Assembly: GCF_018614585.1 (NCBI RefSeq)
Contig: NZ_JAGGOI010000001.1
Span: forward strand, 1 to 64,000
Direction of reading: 5' to 3'
Origin: Streptomyces sp. ISL-1
Lineage (GTDB): Bacteria; Actinomycetota; Actinomycetes; Streptomycetales; Streptomycetaceae
Length of the DNA: 64,000 nt
Shown piece by piece: positions 8,001 through 17,858 of this stretch. The notes beneath the pieces were generated by a model that was not told where the DNA came from, made no database searches, and was given only the letters and a program-made list of their open reading frames with translations. The position numbers and the translations under genes were made by a program. Position 1 is the stretch's first letter; every line of letters starts with the position of its first letter.

Positions 8001-8087
8001 GTCGGGAGTGACCGGGCGGGAATAAGCGGAGAGACCCTCCCGTTAGCTGCTTCTGTACGTATTTTCATGCGCAGGAGGGCTGTAGCG

Positions 8088-9161
8088 GTGGGCGACGAGA
8101 TTCAGGGTGACGCGATACGAGGCACGGCGATCGGAACGGCGCCGGTGCCCCTGTCCGTACTTGATCTGGTGACGGTCGGCAGCGGCCGCACCGCGACCGA
8201 TGCCCTGCGCACCAGCGTGGCCATCGCGCGGCTCGCCGAGAGCCGCGGCTTTCACCGCCACTGGGTCGCCGAGCACCACTCGATGCCGGGCGTCGCCTCC
8301 TCGTCCCCGGCCGTGATCCTCGCCCATCTCGCCGCGCACACCGAGCGCATCCGCCTCGGCTCGGGCGGTGTGATGCTCCCGAACCATGCGCCGCTCGTCA
8401 TCGCCGAGCAGTTCGGCACGCTGGAGGCGCTCGCCCCGGGCCGGGTCGACCTCGGACTCGGGCGGGCGCCCGGCACTGACGGCGCGACCGCCGCTGCCCT
8501 GCGACGCACGGACCGGCCGGGGGAGGGCGCCGACGATTTCCCTCAACAACTCGCCGAACTGACCCGCTTCCTGGACGACGACTTCCCGGACGGGCATCCC
8601 TACGCCCGCATCCACGCGGTGCCCGGACCGGTCCAGGGCCCTTCCGCCCGTCCGCCGATCTGGCTGCTCGGCTCCTCCGGCTTCAGCGCCCGGCTGGCCG
8701 GCGTGCTCGGACTGCCCTTCGCCTTCGCCCACCACTTCTCGGCGCAGAACACCGTCCCGGCGCTCGACCTGTACCGCGAGTCCTTCCGGCCGTCCGCGGT
8801 GCTGGACGCCCCGTACGCGCTGATCGGCGTCTCGGCCCTCGCCTCGGACGACGAGAAGGAGGCCCGCCGCCAGGTCCTGACCGGCGCGCTGTCGATGGTC
8901 CGGCTGCGCACCGGCCGTCCCGGGCTGATCCCCACGCCCGATGAGGCGGCCGCGTACGAATTCAGCCCCATGGAGCGGGAGTTCGTGGACAGCTGGCTGT
9001 CGAACGTCGTCCACGGCACCGCGGACGCGGTGCGGACAGGTCTGGACGACCTCCAGAAGCGCACCGGCGCGGACGAGTTGATGATCACGGCGAACGCGCA
9101 CAGCGAGGACGCGCGGCTGCGCTCCTACGAACTGATCGCGGACGCCTACGACTTGGCCTAG
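8088..9161 (+). CDS. LLM-class flavin-dependent oxidoreductase (luciferase-like monooxygenase)
   Basis: About 357 residues. The start is taken at GTG 8088, 8 bp after a strong AGGAGGG at 8073-8079; an ATG at 8067 lies before that ribosome site and is unlikely. The N-terminus [11 protein letters not shown], the [11 protein letters not shown] motif and [23 protein letters not shown] are hallmarks of the bacterial luciferase-like group often called MsnO8-type. It would use reduced FMN and oxygen; substrate unknown. Stands alone, with a terminator downstream. Confidence 0.82.
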   Translation: MGDEIQGDAIRGTAIGTAPVPLSVLDLVTVGSGRTATDALRTSVAIARLAESRGFHRHWVAEHHSMPGVASSSPAVILAHLAAHTERIRLGSGGVMLPNHAPLVIAEQFGTLEALAPGRVDLGLGRAPGTDGATAAALRRTDRPGEGADDFPQQLAELTRFLDDDFPDGHPYARIHAVPGPVQGPSARPPIWLLGSSGFSARLAGVLGLPFAFAHHFSAQNTVPALDLYRESFRPSAVLDAPYALIGVSALASDDEKEARRQVLTGALSMVRLRTGRPGLIPTPDEAAAYEFSPMEREFVDSWLSNVVHGTADAVRTGLDDLQKRTGADELMITANAHSEDARLRSYELIADAYDLA

Positions 9162-9253
9162 GACTTGCCGGGAGCGAAGTAAATCCTGGGTTTCACGGGC
9201 GGAGTGGTTCTCTGCTGAACTACCCGCCCCCAGGGCCTTAATGGGGACTTAAA

Positions 9254-9280
9254 CCGCTCGTCACCGTTGGTGGCGAGCGG
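9254..9280 (+). terminator. Hairpin terminator after the monooxygenase gene
   Basis: CCGCTCG-T-CACC pairs with GGTG-G-CGAGCGG around a GTT(G) loop and is followed by CTTTGTGTGT, a T-rich tail, about 90 bp past the stop. Confidence 0.65.
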
Positions 9281-9326
9281 CTTTGTGTGTGCGGTGCGCG
9301 TCCCTGACAAGCGGTTTCCCGCCCCG

Positions 9327-9359
9327 ATTGGTCTAGTCCTCAATTTGGACCAGACCATT
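9327..9359 (+). promoter_or_regulatory. Two DasR-like sites (chitinase direct repeats)
   Basis: ATTGGTCTAGTCCTCA (9327-9342) and TTTGGACCAGACCATT (9344-9359) resemble the DasR element ACTGGTCTAGACCACT and the paired 12-bp direct repeats known ahead of streptomycete chitinase genes. They lie just upstream of and into the -35 box of the chitinase promoter, fitting repression relieved by amino-sugar signals. Confidence 0.75.
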
Positions 9360-9386
9360 GACGCGGCAGTGGCCGGATCGCTATCT
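9358..9386 (+). promoter_or_regulatory. Chitinase promoter TTGACG-N17-CTATCT
   Basis: -35 TTGACG at 9358-9363 and -10 CTATCT at 9381-9386 with a 17-bp spacer; the -35 abuts and overlaps the second DasR-like repeat. The start codon is about 67 bp further on, behind a GGAGG at 9442-9446. Confidence 0.65.
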
Positions 9387-9452
9387 CTTCTCCAACTCGC
9401 GTTCCCACTTCCTGTTTCCAGGTCCCGTTCCGCCCTACCCCGGAGGCTGTAC

Positions 9453-11159
<1,707 letters not shown>

Positions 11160-11188
11160 CCCGCTGATTTCCGAGCCCCCCACAGGCC

Positions 11189-11226
11189 GCCGCCCCCGCC
11201 CGGAATGTCCTCCCGGCCGGGGGCGG
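11189..11226 (+). terminator. GC-rich hairpin after the chitinase gene
   Basis: CCGCCCCCGCCCGGA pairs with the later TCCCGGCCGGGGGCGG, about 30 bp past the stop. It also lies between convergent genes and may serve the diguanylate cyclase gene on the other strand. Confidence 0.55.
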
Positions 11227-11258
11227 TCGGCGTCCCGCCGGTCGCCGGGATCCGTCGG

Positions 11259-13073
11259 TCAGACCGACAGTGCGCCGACGCCGATCAGTTCCGCGATCAG
11301 CTCCGGCGCCACCGCCCGTGAGTAGAGCCAGCCCTGGCCCGTGTCACAGCCGATCCGCCGCAGTCGCGACGCCTGGCCGGCCGTTTCCACGCACTCCGCC
11401 GTGACCGTCAGGCCCAGCCGGTGCGCCAGCTGCACCATCGCCTCGACGATCGTCTCGTCCGCCGGGTTCGGATGCGCCTCGTCCTGGAAGCCGCGGACAA
11501 ACGATCCGTCGAGCTTCAGTACGGATACCGGCAGCCGGCTCAGATACGCCAGGTTGGAGTACCCCGTCCCGAAGTCGTCGATCGCGATCTGCACGCCCAT
11601 GTCGCTGAGCGCCTGCAGCGCCTGGAGCGGGCGGCCCGCCGAGCCCATCACCGCCGACTCCGTCAGCTCCAGCTGCAGCAGATGCGGCTCGAGTCCCGTC
11701 TCCGCCAGAATCCCAGCCACGTCCGCCACCAGGTCGGAGTCCCAGACCTGGCGTACGGCGACATTGACGCTCACGAACAGCGGCTGCGCGTCCGGATGGT
11801 CCTTCTGCCACTGGCGGGCCTGGCGGCACGCCGTACGCAGCACCCAGCGCCCGAGCTGGACGATCGAGCCGTCCTCCTCCGCGATGCCGACGAACCGATT
11901 CGGCGCGAGCGTGCCGAACTGCGGGTGGTTCCAGCGCACCAGCGCCTCCACGCCCCGCGTCACCCCGTCCGCCATCCCCACCAGCGGCTGGTACTCCAGC
12001 GTGAACTCCCCGCGCTCCACGGCCGGGCGGAGCGTGGAGGACAGCGCCTGACGGGTCATCCGGTGGGCGTTGCGCTCGGGGTCGAAAAGCGTCCAGCGGG
12101 CCTTGCCGTCCGCCTTCGCCCAGTACAGGGTCGTGTCCGCGGCCTGCATCAGCCCGGTGGCGTTCGTCCCGGACACCGTCCGCTCCACCACTCCGATCGA
12201 GGCCGAGACCGAAAGACGCTGCCCGGCCAGGTCGAACGGCTGCTGCAGCGCGGCCAGTACGGACGCGGCGAGATCGGCGAGCTGCTCCGTACCGGTGGAG
12301 TCCTCGACCAGGATCGCGAACTCGTCGCCGCCGAGCCGCGCCACCAGGTGCCCGCCGCTGCATGTGTATCCGTAGGTGTCCGCGCAATCGGTGAGCCGTG
12401 AGGCGACCGCGGCCAGCAGCCGGTCGCCGACCCGGTGTCCGAGCGTGTCGTTGACCGCCTTGAAACCGTCGAGGTCGAGATAGCAGAGGCCGATCCGGCC
12501 GGTCGAGCCATGGTCGTACGCCGATGACTCGAGCGCCGCCGAGAGCCGCTCGAAGAACAGCGTGCGGTTGGGCAGCCGGGTCACCGGGTCGTGCATCTGG
12601 AGATGGCGCAGCCGGGCGTGCAGCTCGCGCCGGTCGCTGATGTCCGCGATGGACAGCAGCACATTGCTGCTGTCGGGCACCGGCGCGACGGTCACCTCCG
12701 CCCACAGCGCGCGCCCGTCGGGGTGCTTGAGCCGACGCGCACAGCGGAACCGGGACCGGCGGCCGCGCAGCACTTCGCGGTACGCGTGCCAGGTGCGGCG
12801 GTCCGACGCGAGGTCGACGAGGTCCGCCGCGAACTGCTCCCGCAGGGTAGCGGGTTCGGTGCCCAGCAGCGCGGCGAGGGCCGCGTTGGCGGTGACGACG
12901 AGGCCCTCGTCGTCGACGACCGCCATCGCGAGGTGCGCCGCGTTGAACGCGGCCCGGTAGTCACGCAGCTCGGCGGTGGTCCGGCCGAAGCGATTACGCT
13001 CCGTGATAATTGGCCGGATTTTGCCGGGGACTGCGACTCCCGCGGGCCCTGTTCCTTCGGAGGTTCCGCTCAC
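11259..13073 (-). CDS. PAS-GGDEF-EAL cyclic-di-GMP turnover protein
   Basis: 604 residues from GTG 13073 with a GGGAG site just upstream; the frame is open further 5' but without a convincing start. A PAS domain (about 40-160, FNAAHLAMAVVDDEGLVVTAN) is followed by a GGDEF domain with intact L-G-G-D-E-F, then an EAL domain with E-A-L-V-R-W, D-D-F-G-T-G-Y-S and K-L-D-G. The RxxD product-inhibition site ahead of GGDEF is not recognisable (S-G-G-H at that place). No membrane segment is seen, so it is cytosolic. It may make or break cyclic-di-GMP, a messenger that controls Streptomyces development through BldD. Confidence 0.88.
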   Translation of the reverse strand: MSGTSEGTGPAGVAVPGKIRPIITERNRFGRTTAELRDYRAAFNAAHLAMAVVDDEGLVVTANAALAALLGTEPATLREQFAADLVDLASDRRTWHAYREVLRGRRSRFRCARRLKHPDGRALWAEVTVAPVPDSSNVLLSIADISDRRELHARLRHLQMHDPVTRLPNRTLFFERLSAALESSAYDHGSTGRIGLCYLDLDGFKAVNDTLGHRVGDRLLAAVASRLTDCADTYGYTCSGGHLVARLGGDEFAILVEDSTGTEQLADLAASVLAALQQPFDLAGQRLSVSASIGVVERTVSGTNATGLMQAADTTLYWAKADGKARWTLFDPERNAHRMTRQALSSTLRPAVERGEFTLEYQPLVGMADGVTRGVEALVRWNHPQFGTLAPNRFVGIAEEDGSIVQLGRWVLRTACRQARQWQKDHPDAQPLFVSVNVAVRQVWDSDLVADVAGILAETGLEPHLLQLELTESAVMGSAGRPLQALQALSDMGVQIAIDDFGTGYSNLAYLSRLPVSVLKLDGSFVRGFQDEAHPNPADETIVEAMVQLAHRLGLTVTAECVETAGQASRLRRIGCDTGQGWLYSRAVAPELIAELIGVGALSV

Positions 13074-13509
13074 CGCTCGCTCCCGCAGTGCAGTCGTGTC
13101 GTACAGGGTCGTACTGATGTGATCAGCAAGATGTCCGGCAAGATGCCCGGCGGCAAGTCCAGTAGAGGCCGGGAAAGTCTGCCGATCATAGAGGCTGGCC
13201 CATGGGCCGTTCCAGCTACGCCGCCGCGAGGCAGCGCATTCACGGCCTTCGGCCGATCGTTTCTGCACAGGTCTGATCCGGGGACGATTCCGCATTGACC
13301 GAATGTGACGTTCCGTGAGCCATCGGAGTGTCGTCGGGTCTCGGACCGGTGTCGGACCGGTGTCGGGTCGGTCACCCGGGTGGGGCAGCGGAACAGGGCG
13401 TACCACCACAAACCATCACAAGGTGGTTGAGGCGTCGCCCATTCCGCAGCCGGAGGTCCACGTGGAGGGTCAGCAGTCGTCCGAGGGAACACCCGGGGGA
13501 GTGGAACCC

Positions 13510-14718
13510 GTGCGCCTGCGGAGCGCCGCTGCCGCTCTCACATCCCTCATGGCGCTCGCCGCCACGTCGCTCGTGGCGGGCCCCGCGGTGGCCATCACGG
13601 CGGGGGGACCCTGCGCGTTGCCTCGAACGGCCGCGCACCACTCCCTGGGTGTGGACACCTGGAACGACGAGTACCCGCGCCCGGTCCGGCAACTGGACGC
13701 GGTGATGATCTTCCTGTCGTTCCCGGACTCCGTGCCGCTGAACGCGCCGCGCGAGCTCGTGGCCGACCACTTCCCGGCCACCAGCAGATTCTTCGCGCGA
13801 GCCTCGTACGGGAAGTTCGTGCTGCGCCCGCATTCGCAGCGCAGGTGGGTGGCGATGCCCAAGGCATCGACGGCGTACGGGATAAAGCGTGACTGGGAGT
13901 CCGGGCAGCGCGCCACATATCTGCGCGACGCGATCACCGCGGCCGACCCGACGGTCGACTTCTCCCGCTACGACATCGTCTATCTGGTCGCGGACCCGAA
14001 CGCGCCCGGCGTCGACTCCGACGCGACGAAGGTCGTGAACTTCGACGAGCCGCTGCACGCCGACGGCACCGACGTCGACCGGGTCGTCACCGTCTTCGAG
14101 CGCCACCCGCCGGACCGCAATGTGCTGGCCCACGAGACCGGCCATGTCTTCGACCTGCCCGACCTCTATCACCGGCCGAGGGACGGCAAGGGCGACTGGG
14201 ACACATACGTCGGCGACTGGGATGTGATGGGCAGCCAGTTCGGCCTTGCTCCGGATCTCTTCGGCTGGCACAAGTGGAAGCTGGGCTGGCTGGACAGGCG
14301 CGCCGTGCGGTGTGTGACGAAGGCCGAGTGGGTCACGCTGGAGCCGATCGGGGCCGCGCCGGCCCCGGGCGGGAGCCTCGGCACGCGGCTCGCGGTCGTC
14401 CGGACCGGCACGGACACGGCGCTCGCGATCGAGGCGCGCGGCGCGACGGGCAACGACGAGTCGACCTGCAGGGAGGGGGTGCTGCTGTACCGCGTGCAGG
14501 CCGAGACGGCTTCGGGCGGCGGCCCGGCGGAGGTCGTCGACACCCACCCGGGCAGCGTGGCGTGCCGGGGCAGGTCGGTGTACCCGCCGCTGGCGGACGC
14601 GCCGCTCGGGGTCGGTGAGACGTTCACGATGCCGGGGACGCCTGGGGGGCGGACGAGGGTGGAGGTGGCGGACCGTACGCGCTCGGGCGCGTGGACGGTC
14701 AAGATCAGCACGGCGTAG
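13510..14718 (+). CDS. Secreted M6-family metalloprotease
   Basis: About 402 residues from GTG 13510, chosen because GGGGGAG lies about 7 bp upstream and the protein then begins with a signal peptide (VRLRSAAAALTSLMALAATS...). GTG 13462 with GGAGGT is a rival start. The zinc site H-E-T-G-H is near residue 208, and a downstream V-M-G-S-Q-F-G may act as the Met-turn. The overall arrangement resembles immune-inhibitor-A-like (M6) peptidases but without obvious accessory domains. It would act extracellularly; target unknown. Confidence 0.78.
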   Translation: MRLRSAAAALTSLMALAATSLVAGPAVAITAGGPCALPRTAAHHSLGVDTWNDEYPRPVRQLDAVMIFLSFPDSVPLNAPRELVADHFPATSRFFARASYGKFVLRPHSQRRWVAMPKASTAYGIKRDWESGQRATYLRDAITAADPTVDFSRYDIVYLVADPNAPGVDSDATKVVNFDEPLHADGTDVDRVVTVFERHPPDRNVLAHETGHVFDLPDLYHRPRDGKGDWDTYVGDWDVMGSQFGLAPDLFGWHKWKLGWLDRRAVRCVTKAEWVTLEPIGAAPAPGGSLGTRLAVVRTGTDTALAIEARGATGNDESTCREGVLLYRVQAETASGGGPAEVVDTHPGSVACRGRSVYPPLADAPLGVGETFTMPGTPGGRTRVEVADRTRSGAWTVKISTA

Positions 14719-14818
14719 GGGGGCCGAGGACGGCGGGCCCGGAGTCCGGACGTTCGTGGCGGGCGGGCCTGTCGGTCCGCGGGGCCCGGTCGTCCGGGCG
14801 TCGGTGTACGGACGCACG

Positions 14819-14850
14819 AAAAGGCCCCTCGCTCTCGCGAGGGGCCTTTT
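14819..14850. terminator. Bidirectional terminator between protease gene and tRNA-Lys
   Basis: A perfect 14-bp stem AAAAGGCCCCTCGC / GCGAGGGGCCTTTT with a TCTC loop ends in T runs in both directions, just beyond the 3' end of the tRNA on the minus strand and past the protease stop on the plus strand. Confidence 0.85.
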
Positions 14851-14857
14851 CCGTCTG

Positions 14858-14931
14858 TGCGCCGCCAGGGACTCGAACCCCGGACCCGCTGATTAAGAGT
14901 CAGCTGCTCTAACCAACTGAGCTAGCGGCGC
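14858..14931 (-). tRNA. tRNA-Lys (anticodon CTT)
   Basis: The minus strand folds as a cloverleaf: acceptor GCGCCGC pairs with GCGGCGC, D-arm AGCTCAGTTGGTTAGAGC, anticodon arm with loop CTCTTAA giving CTT, and T-arm GGTTCGAGTCC. CCA is not encoded. Its first bases overlap the 3' end of the primase-like gene transcribed in the same direction. Confidence 0.95.
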
Positions 14932-15581
14932 CTGCTGACGTCGTAGACCTTAGCACCCTGATCGGCGCCAGGAAAAATCGATATACGGACACTGGGAGAC
15001 GAGGTCGCGCGGACCGCCCGCACGCACGCCCAGAGCACCACCTCGGGCCCCGGCAGCCACGGGTGCCGGGTGTCGGGGGCCACCAGCCAGCGCGGGCCGC
15101 CCGTCGCGGGGTGGCGCTGGGCCAGCGGCGGAACGGTGACCGCGTCGCCGGTGCCGTGGCAGAGCATGGGCGGCACGGAGTCGCCCCACTCCTCCCAGCC
15201 GAGCAGGGACGGCAGCCGGTGCGCGGTGCCGGGGGCGGTGAAGAGCATCATCCGGCCGCGGTGCATGGCGGCGGGGCCGGATCCCGGCCCCTCCTCCCAG
15301 AGCTGGTCGAGCATGCGGCGGCCGAAGATCGCGGGCACGTTCACGATGTCGAAGACAGAGCCGCAGGGGAGTACGGCGGGGGCGTGCGGGTGGGTCTCCC
15401 AGAGGGAGAGCAACGAGCGCGAATGGCCGACGGCGGAGACGAGCCAGCTCGCGCCGGTTGGTGTGACCTGGGCGACATGGTGCCTGTCCTCGTCGCGCAG
15501 GAGGGCGAAGTTGTCGGCCCGGCGCTCGTCCTCACCGGAGCCGGGGATCAGCTGGGAGTCGTCTTGCAGCCATGCGCTCAT
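14922..15581 (-). CDS. Bifunctional DNA primase/polymerase-like N-terminal domain protein
   Basis: 219 residues from ATG 15581. The sequence (DNFALLRDEDRHHVAQVTPTGASWLVSA-like opening, then DIVNVPAIFGRRML, MMLFTAPGTAH and GPRWLVAPDTRHPWLPG) resembles the stand-alone proteins that streptomycete annotations label bifunctional DNA primase/polymerase, but I see no full catalytic set, so activity is doubtful. Its stop codon at 14922-14924 lies inside the tRNA-Lys gene, a 10-bp overlap, so tRNA and mRNA share sequence. Confidence 0.65.
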   Translation of the reverse strand: MSAWLQDDSQLIPGSGEDERRADNFALLRDEDRHHVAQVTPTGASWLVSAVGHSRSLLSLWETHPHAPAVLPCGSVFDIVNVPAIFGRRMLDQLWEEGPGSGPAAMHRGRMMLFTAPGTAHRLPSLLGWEEWGDSVPPMLCHGTGDAVTVPPLAQRHPATGGPRWLVAPDTRHPWLPGPEVVLWACVRAVRATSSPSVRISIFPGADQGAKVYDVSRRR

Positions 15582-15671
15582 GCAACAAGATCTACCCGGA
15601 GTGACGTTCCAGTTTCTGAGAGTTTGCGGAAATGGGGACAGGGCGGGGCGGGGAGGCGTATCTTGCGCCAC

Positions 15672-15681
15672 GGCATATGCC
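15672..15681. repeat. Palindrome GGCATATGCC, second copy
   Basis: The same 10-bp core as the 18-bp palindrome at 264-281, followed here by AGG as well. It lies about 90 bp upstream of the primase-like gene, in a spot fit for an operator. Confidence 0.35.
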
Positions 15682-15705
15682 AGGCGCGATGTTGGGCGAG
15701 CGCGT

Positions 15706-15795
15706 CTCGGGCCTCGGGACCTCGGGCCTCGGGAGCTCGGGCCTTGGGAGCTCGGGCCTTGGGAGCTCGGGCCTTGGGAGCTCGGGCCTCGGGAG
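15706..15795. repeat. Six tandem 15-bp repeats (CTCGGGCCTYGGGAG)
   Basis: Six head-to-tail units, CTCGGGCCTCGGGAC, CTCGGGCCTCGGGAG, three of CTCGGGCCTTGGGAG and CTCGGGCCTCGGGAG, followed by a seventh decayed unit. The region 15582-15873 holds no credible gene; besides this array and the nearby palindrome I see nothing else in it. The three identical central units indicate recent slippage or duplication. Confidence 0.85.
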
Positions 15796-15873
15796 CTCGG
15801 GCCGCCGGCCTGAGGCCTCGGGACCTCGCGGCCGCTGTGCCGGACGCGGTCCGTCGGGGGCGGGCGCGGTGGG

Positions 15874-16212
15874 CTACGGCGTGGTATTGCGGAGCAGGTC
15901 GCGGCCGAACTCGATCATCTTCTTGGCGTAGTCCGCGGTCCACTCCGCGCGCTGGGCGATGTCCGCGGGGGTCAGCCGGTCGAAGCGACGCGGATCGGCG
16001 AGCTGGGCGGCCGCGAGCGCCTGGAACTCGACGGCGCGGTCGGTGGCCGCGCGGAAGGCCAGGGTCAGTTCGGTCGACCGTGCCAGCAGCTCCCGCGGGT
16101 CCTCGATCGACTCCAGGTCGAAGAAGTGCTCGGGGTCGGCGGCAGCCTCCGACGGCTCGAAGAGCAGCGGGGCAGGCCGCAGCTTCCGCTCGCTCCGCTC
16201 GGGTTCCGCCAT
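15874..16212 (-). CDS. Small conserved hypothetical protein
   Basis: 112 residues from ATG 16212, chosen because GGAGGAG lies 7 bp upstream. Rich in Ala, Glu and Arg and predicted mostly helical (ELLARSTELTLAFRAATDRAVEFQALAAAQLADPRRFDRLTP and onward), with no cysteine and no membrane segment. I do not recognise the family. It follows the helicase gene on the same strand after a gap of about 170 bp, so it may or may not be part of that operon. Confidence 0.65.
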   Translation of the reverse strand: MAEPERSERKLRPAPLLFEPSEAAADPEHFFDLESIEDPRELLARSTELTLAFRAATDRAVEFQALAAAQLADPRRFDRLTPADIAQRAEWTADYAKKMIEFGRDLLRNTTP

Positions 16213-16380
16213 GTGGTTCTCCTCCTCGCCCAGGTGCGAGCCCCTTCCCGGGCCGCCCTCCGTTGACCTTGTGTCCATCGCCATTCCCACCGCCGCCTTC
16301 CATTGTGGCGGCCTACGCAAGTGTGCCTGTGGCTGCCGGCGCTTCGGGCTGCGTGCCGGGCTCCGTCCGGTGTTCGCGGC

Positions 16381-17718
16381 TCATGGCTGCCAGCTCACCC
16401 GGTGGTCCGCCAGGTGCGCCAGGACCGCGTGGTTGGCCTCCCAGCCGTCCGGGAACTTCACCGTGACGCCCAGCTGGACCGGCTCCGTGGACGGGTGCTC
16501 GTCCAGCAGGTCGGTGACGCCCGCGCGGCACACCACGATGCACGCGTGCCGATGGCGGGAGGCCAGCACGCACAGTCGGCCCGTCTCCAGGTGGAACGCG
16601 GTCGCGTCCGGGCGGCCGGAGAGCGGGTGGAGGACCACTGTGACGTCGAACTCGCGGCCCTGCAGGCGGTTCGCCGTGTCCACGGTGACATCCGTGACGC
16701 CCAGCTCCGCGAGCGCCGCCCGTACCGCTGCCGCCTGGTCGCGGTGGGCCGTGCCGACGGCGATCCGGTCGGCGGTGACCGGGACGGGTTCCGGGGACCG
16801 CTCGCTGGTCGCCGCGCCTCCGCGGTCCAGCAGTCGGCGGACGACCAGGGCCACTGCCCGTACCGCCTCGGGGTCCGTGCGGGGCGTGTGGCGCGCGGGC
16901 AGCTCCAGCAGGCCCCAGCCCGACTCGGCCGCCTCGTCGAGCACCCGGTCGGGGCCCGAGCCGTCCGACGGCACCCCGAAGGCGAGCCGCCGGTCGCCGG
17001 GGCCGGTACCGCTGCGGAAGGGGGTGTACGGGTAGAACGCGTCGGAGACGAGTGGCGCGGCCGAGGCCGGCAGCCGCCATGAGACGGGCAGCCGGTGCTG
17101 CGGCAGGTCCGGATTGTGGGCCAGCAGCGTGGAGACGGCGCTCGCGGAGGGGTCGTACGACAGCCCGGCCCACTGGTCCGCGCCGACGATCGAGAACGGG
17201 TCCAGCTGACCGGGGTCACCCACGAACAGCGCACGCTCGAAGAGCCCGGCGACGGCGAGCAGCGCGTCGGAACGCATCTGGTAGGCCTCGTCGACGATGG
17301 CGTGCCGCCAGGGCTCGATGCCCTGGACGTGGCCCCATTTCGCGGCGGTCGATATGACGATCTCCAGCCCGGCGAGGTCACCGGCCTTGGCGGACTTGCG
17401 GACGTTGTCCAGTTCGTCGAGGGCCTTGTCGTACGGATCGGGCTCATTGCTGTGCAGCCGCCCGACGGCCAGCTCGGGCTCTTTCTCGGCGAGCCGGACG
17501 ACGAGGTCGTCGACCTGGGCGTTGGTCTGCGCGATGACCATCAACGGCCGCCCGGCGGCGGCCAGTTCCCGCGCGGCGTGCACCACGAGCGTGGACTTCC
17601 CGGCCCCGGGCGGCGAGTCCACGACGACACCGCGGTGGGAGCCGTGCAGCGTGTCGTCGAGGATCGCGTCCGTGGCCCGGGCGGCCTCGACGGACGGCTC
17701 GAATCCGGGCCGGCTCAC
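16381..17718 (-). CDS. Superfamily 1 DNA/RNA helicase (Upf1/Dna2-like core)
   Basis: 445 residues from GTG 17718, with GGGGAGG 6 bp upstream. Walker A S-P-P-G-A-G-K-S-T at residues 35-43, Walker B-type I-V-D-E-A-Y-Q-M, motif III V-G-D-P-G-Q-L-D-P, a motif V-like D-T-A-N-R-L-Q-G-R-E-F-D-V and motif VI-like A-S-R-H-R-H-A. The spacing and the NRLQGREFDV segment resemble the Upf1/Dna2 branch of SF1. Third gene after a predicted Fe-S nuclease and a 537-residue protein; together they look like a DNA-processing unit. Substrate and biological role unknown. Confidence 0.8.
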   Translation of the reverse strand: MSRPGFEPSVEAARATDAILDDTLHGSHRGVVVDSPPGAGKSTLVVHAARELAAAGRPLMVIAQTNAQVDDLVVRLAEKEPELAVGRLHSNEPDPYDKALDELDNVRKSAKAGDLAGLEIVISTAAKWGHVQGIEPWRHAIVDEAYQMRSDALLAVAGLFERALFVGDPGQLDPFSIVGADQWAGLSYDPSASAVSTLLAHNPDLPQHRLPVSWRLPASAAPLVSDAFYPYTPFRSGTGPGDRRLAFGVPSDGSGPDRVLDEAAESGWGLLELPARHTPRTDPEAVRAVALVVRRLLDRGGAATSERSPEPVPVTADRIAVGTAHRDQAAAVRAALAELGVTDVTVDTANRLQGREFDVTVVLHPLSGRPDATAFHLETGRLCVLASRHRHACIVVCRAGVTDLLDEHPSTEPVQLGVTVKFPDGWEANHAVLAHLADHRVSWQP

Positions 17719-17858
17719 AGCACGCCTCCCCGGGCGAAGGGGCGCGACGCGAGGAAGCCGCGTCCCGCGGGGGTGTCGGGTCGTCCCGCGCCCCCGCTTT
17801 CGACGGCGGGCGAGTGGGAAAGCCCCACGCGGCCCTGCTCGGGCCGGGTCACAGCACG
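17707..17858. repeat. 134-bp spacer bounded by 18-bp imperfect direct repeats
   Basis: GGGCCGGCTCACAGCACG at 17707-17724 and GGGCCGGGTCACAGCACG at 17841-17858 differ at one base. The first covers the helicase start codon and the second covers the stop codon of the upstream gene. Removing one repeat plus the spacer would restore a stop/start overlap (TGTGA), which suggests the two genes were once directly coupled. Confidence 0.6.

Noticed and set aside
14858..15581. Integrated mobile element at tRNA-Lys
   Set aside because: No integrase, excisionase or duplicated tRNA end is visible in the window.
15632..15931. Open frame with collagen-like G-L-G-S-S repeats
   Set aside because: The repeats are a by-product of the 15-bp tandem array; no ribosome site or family support.
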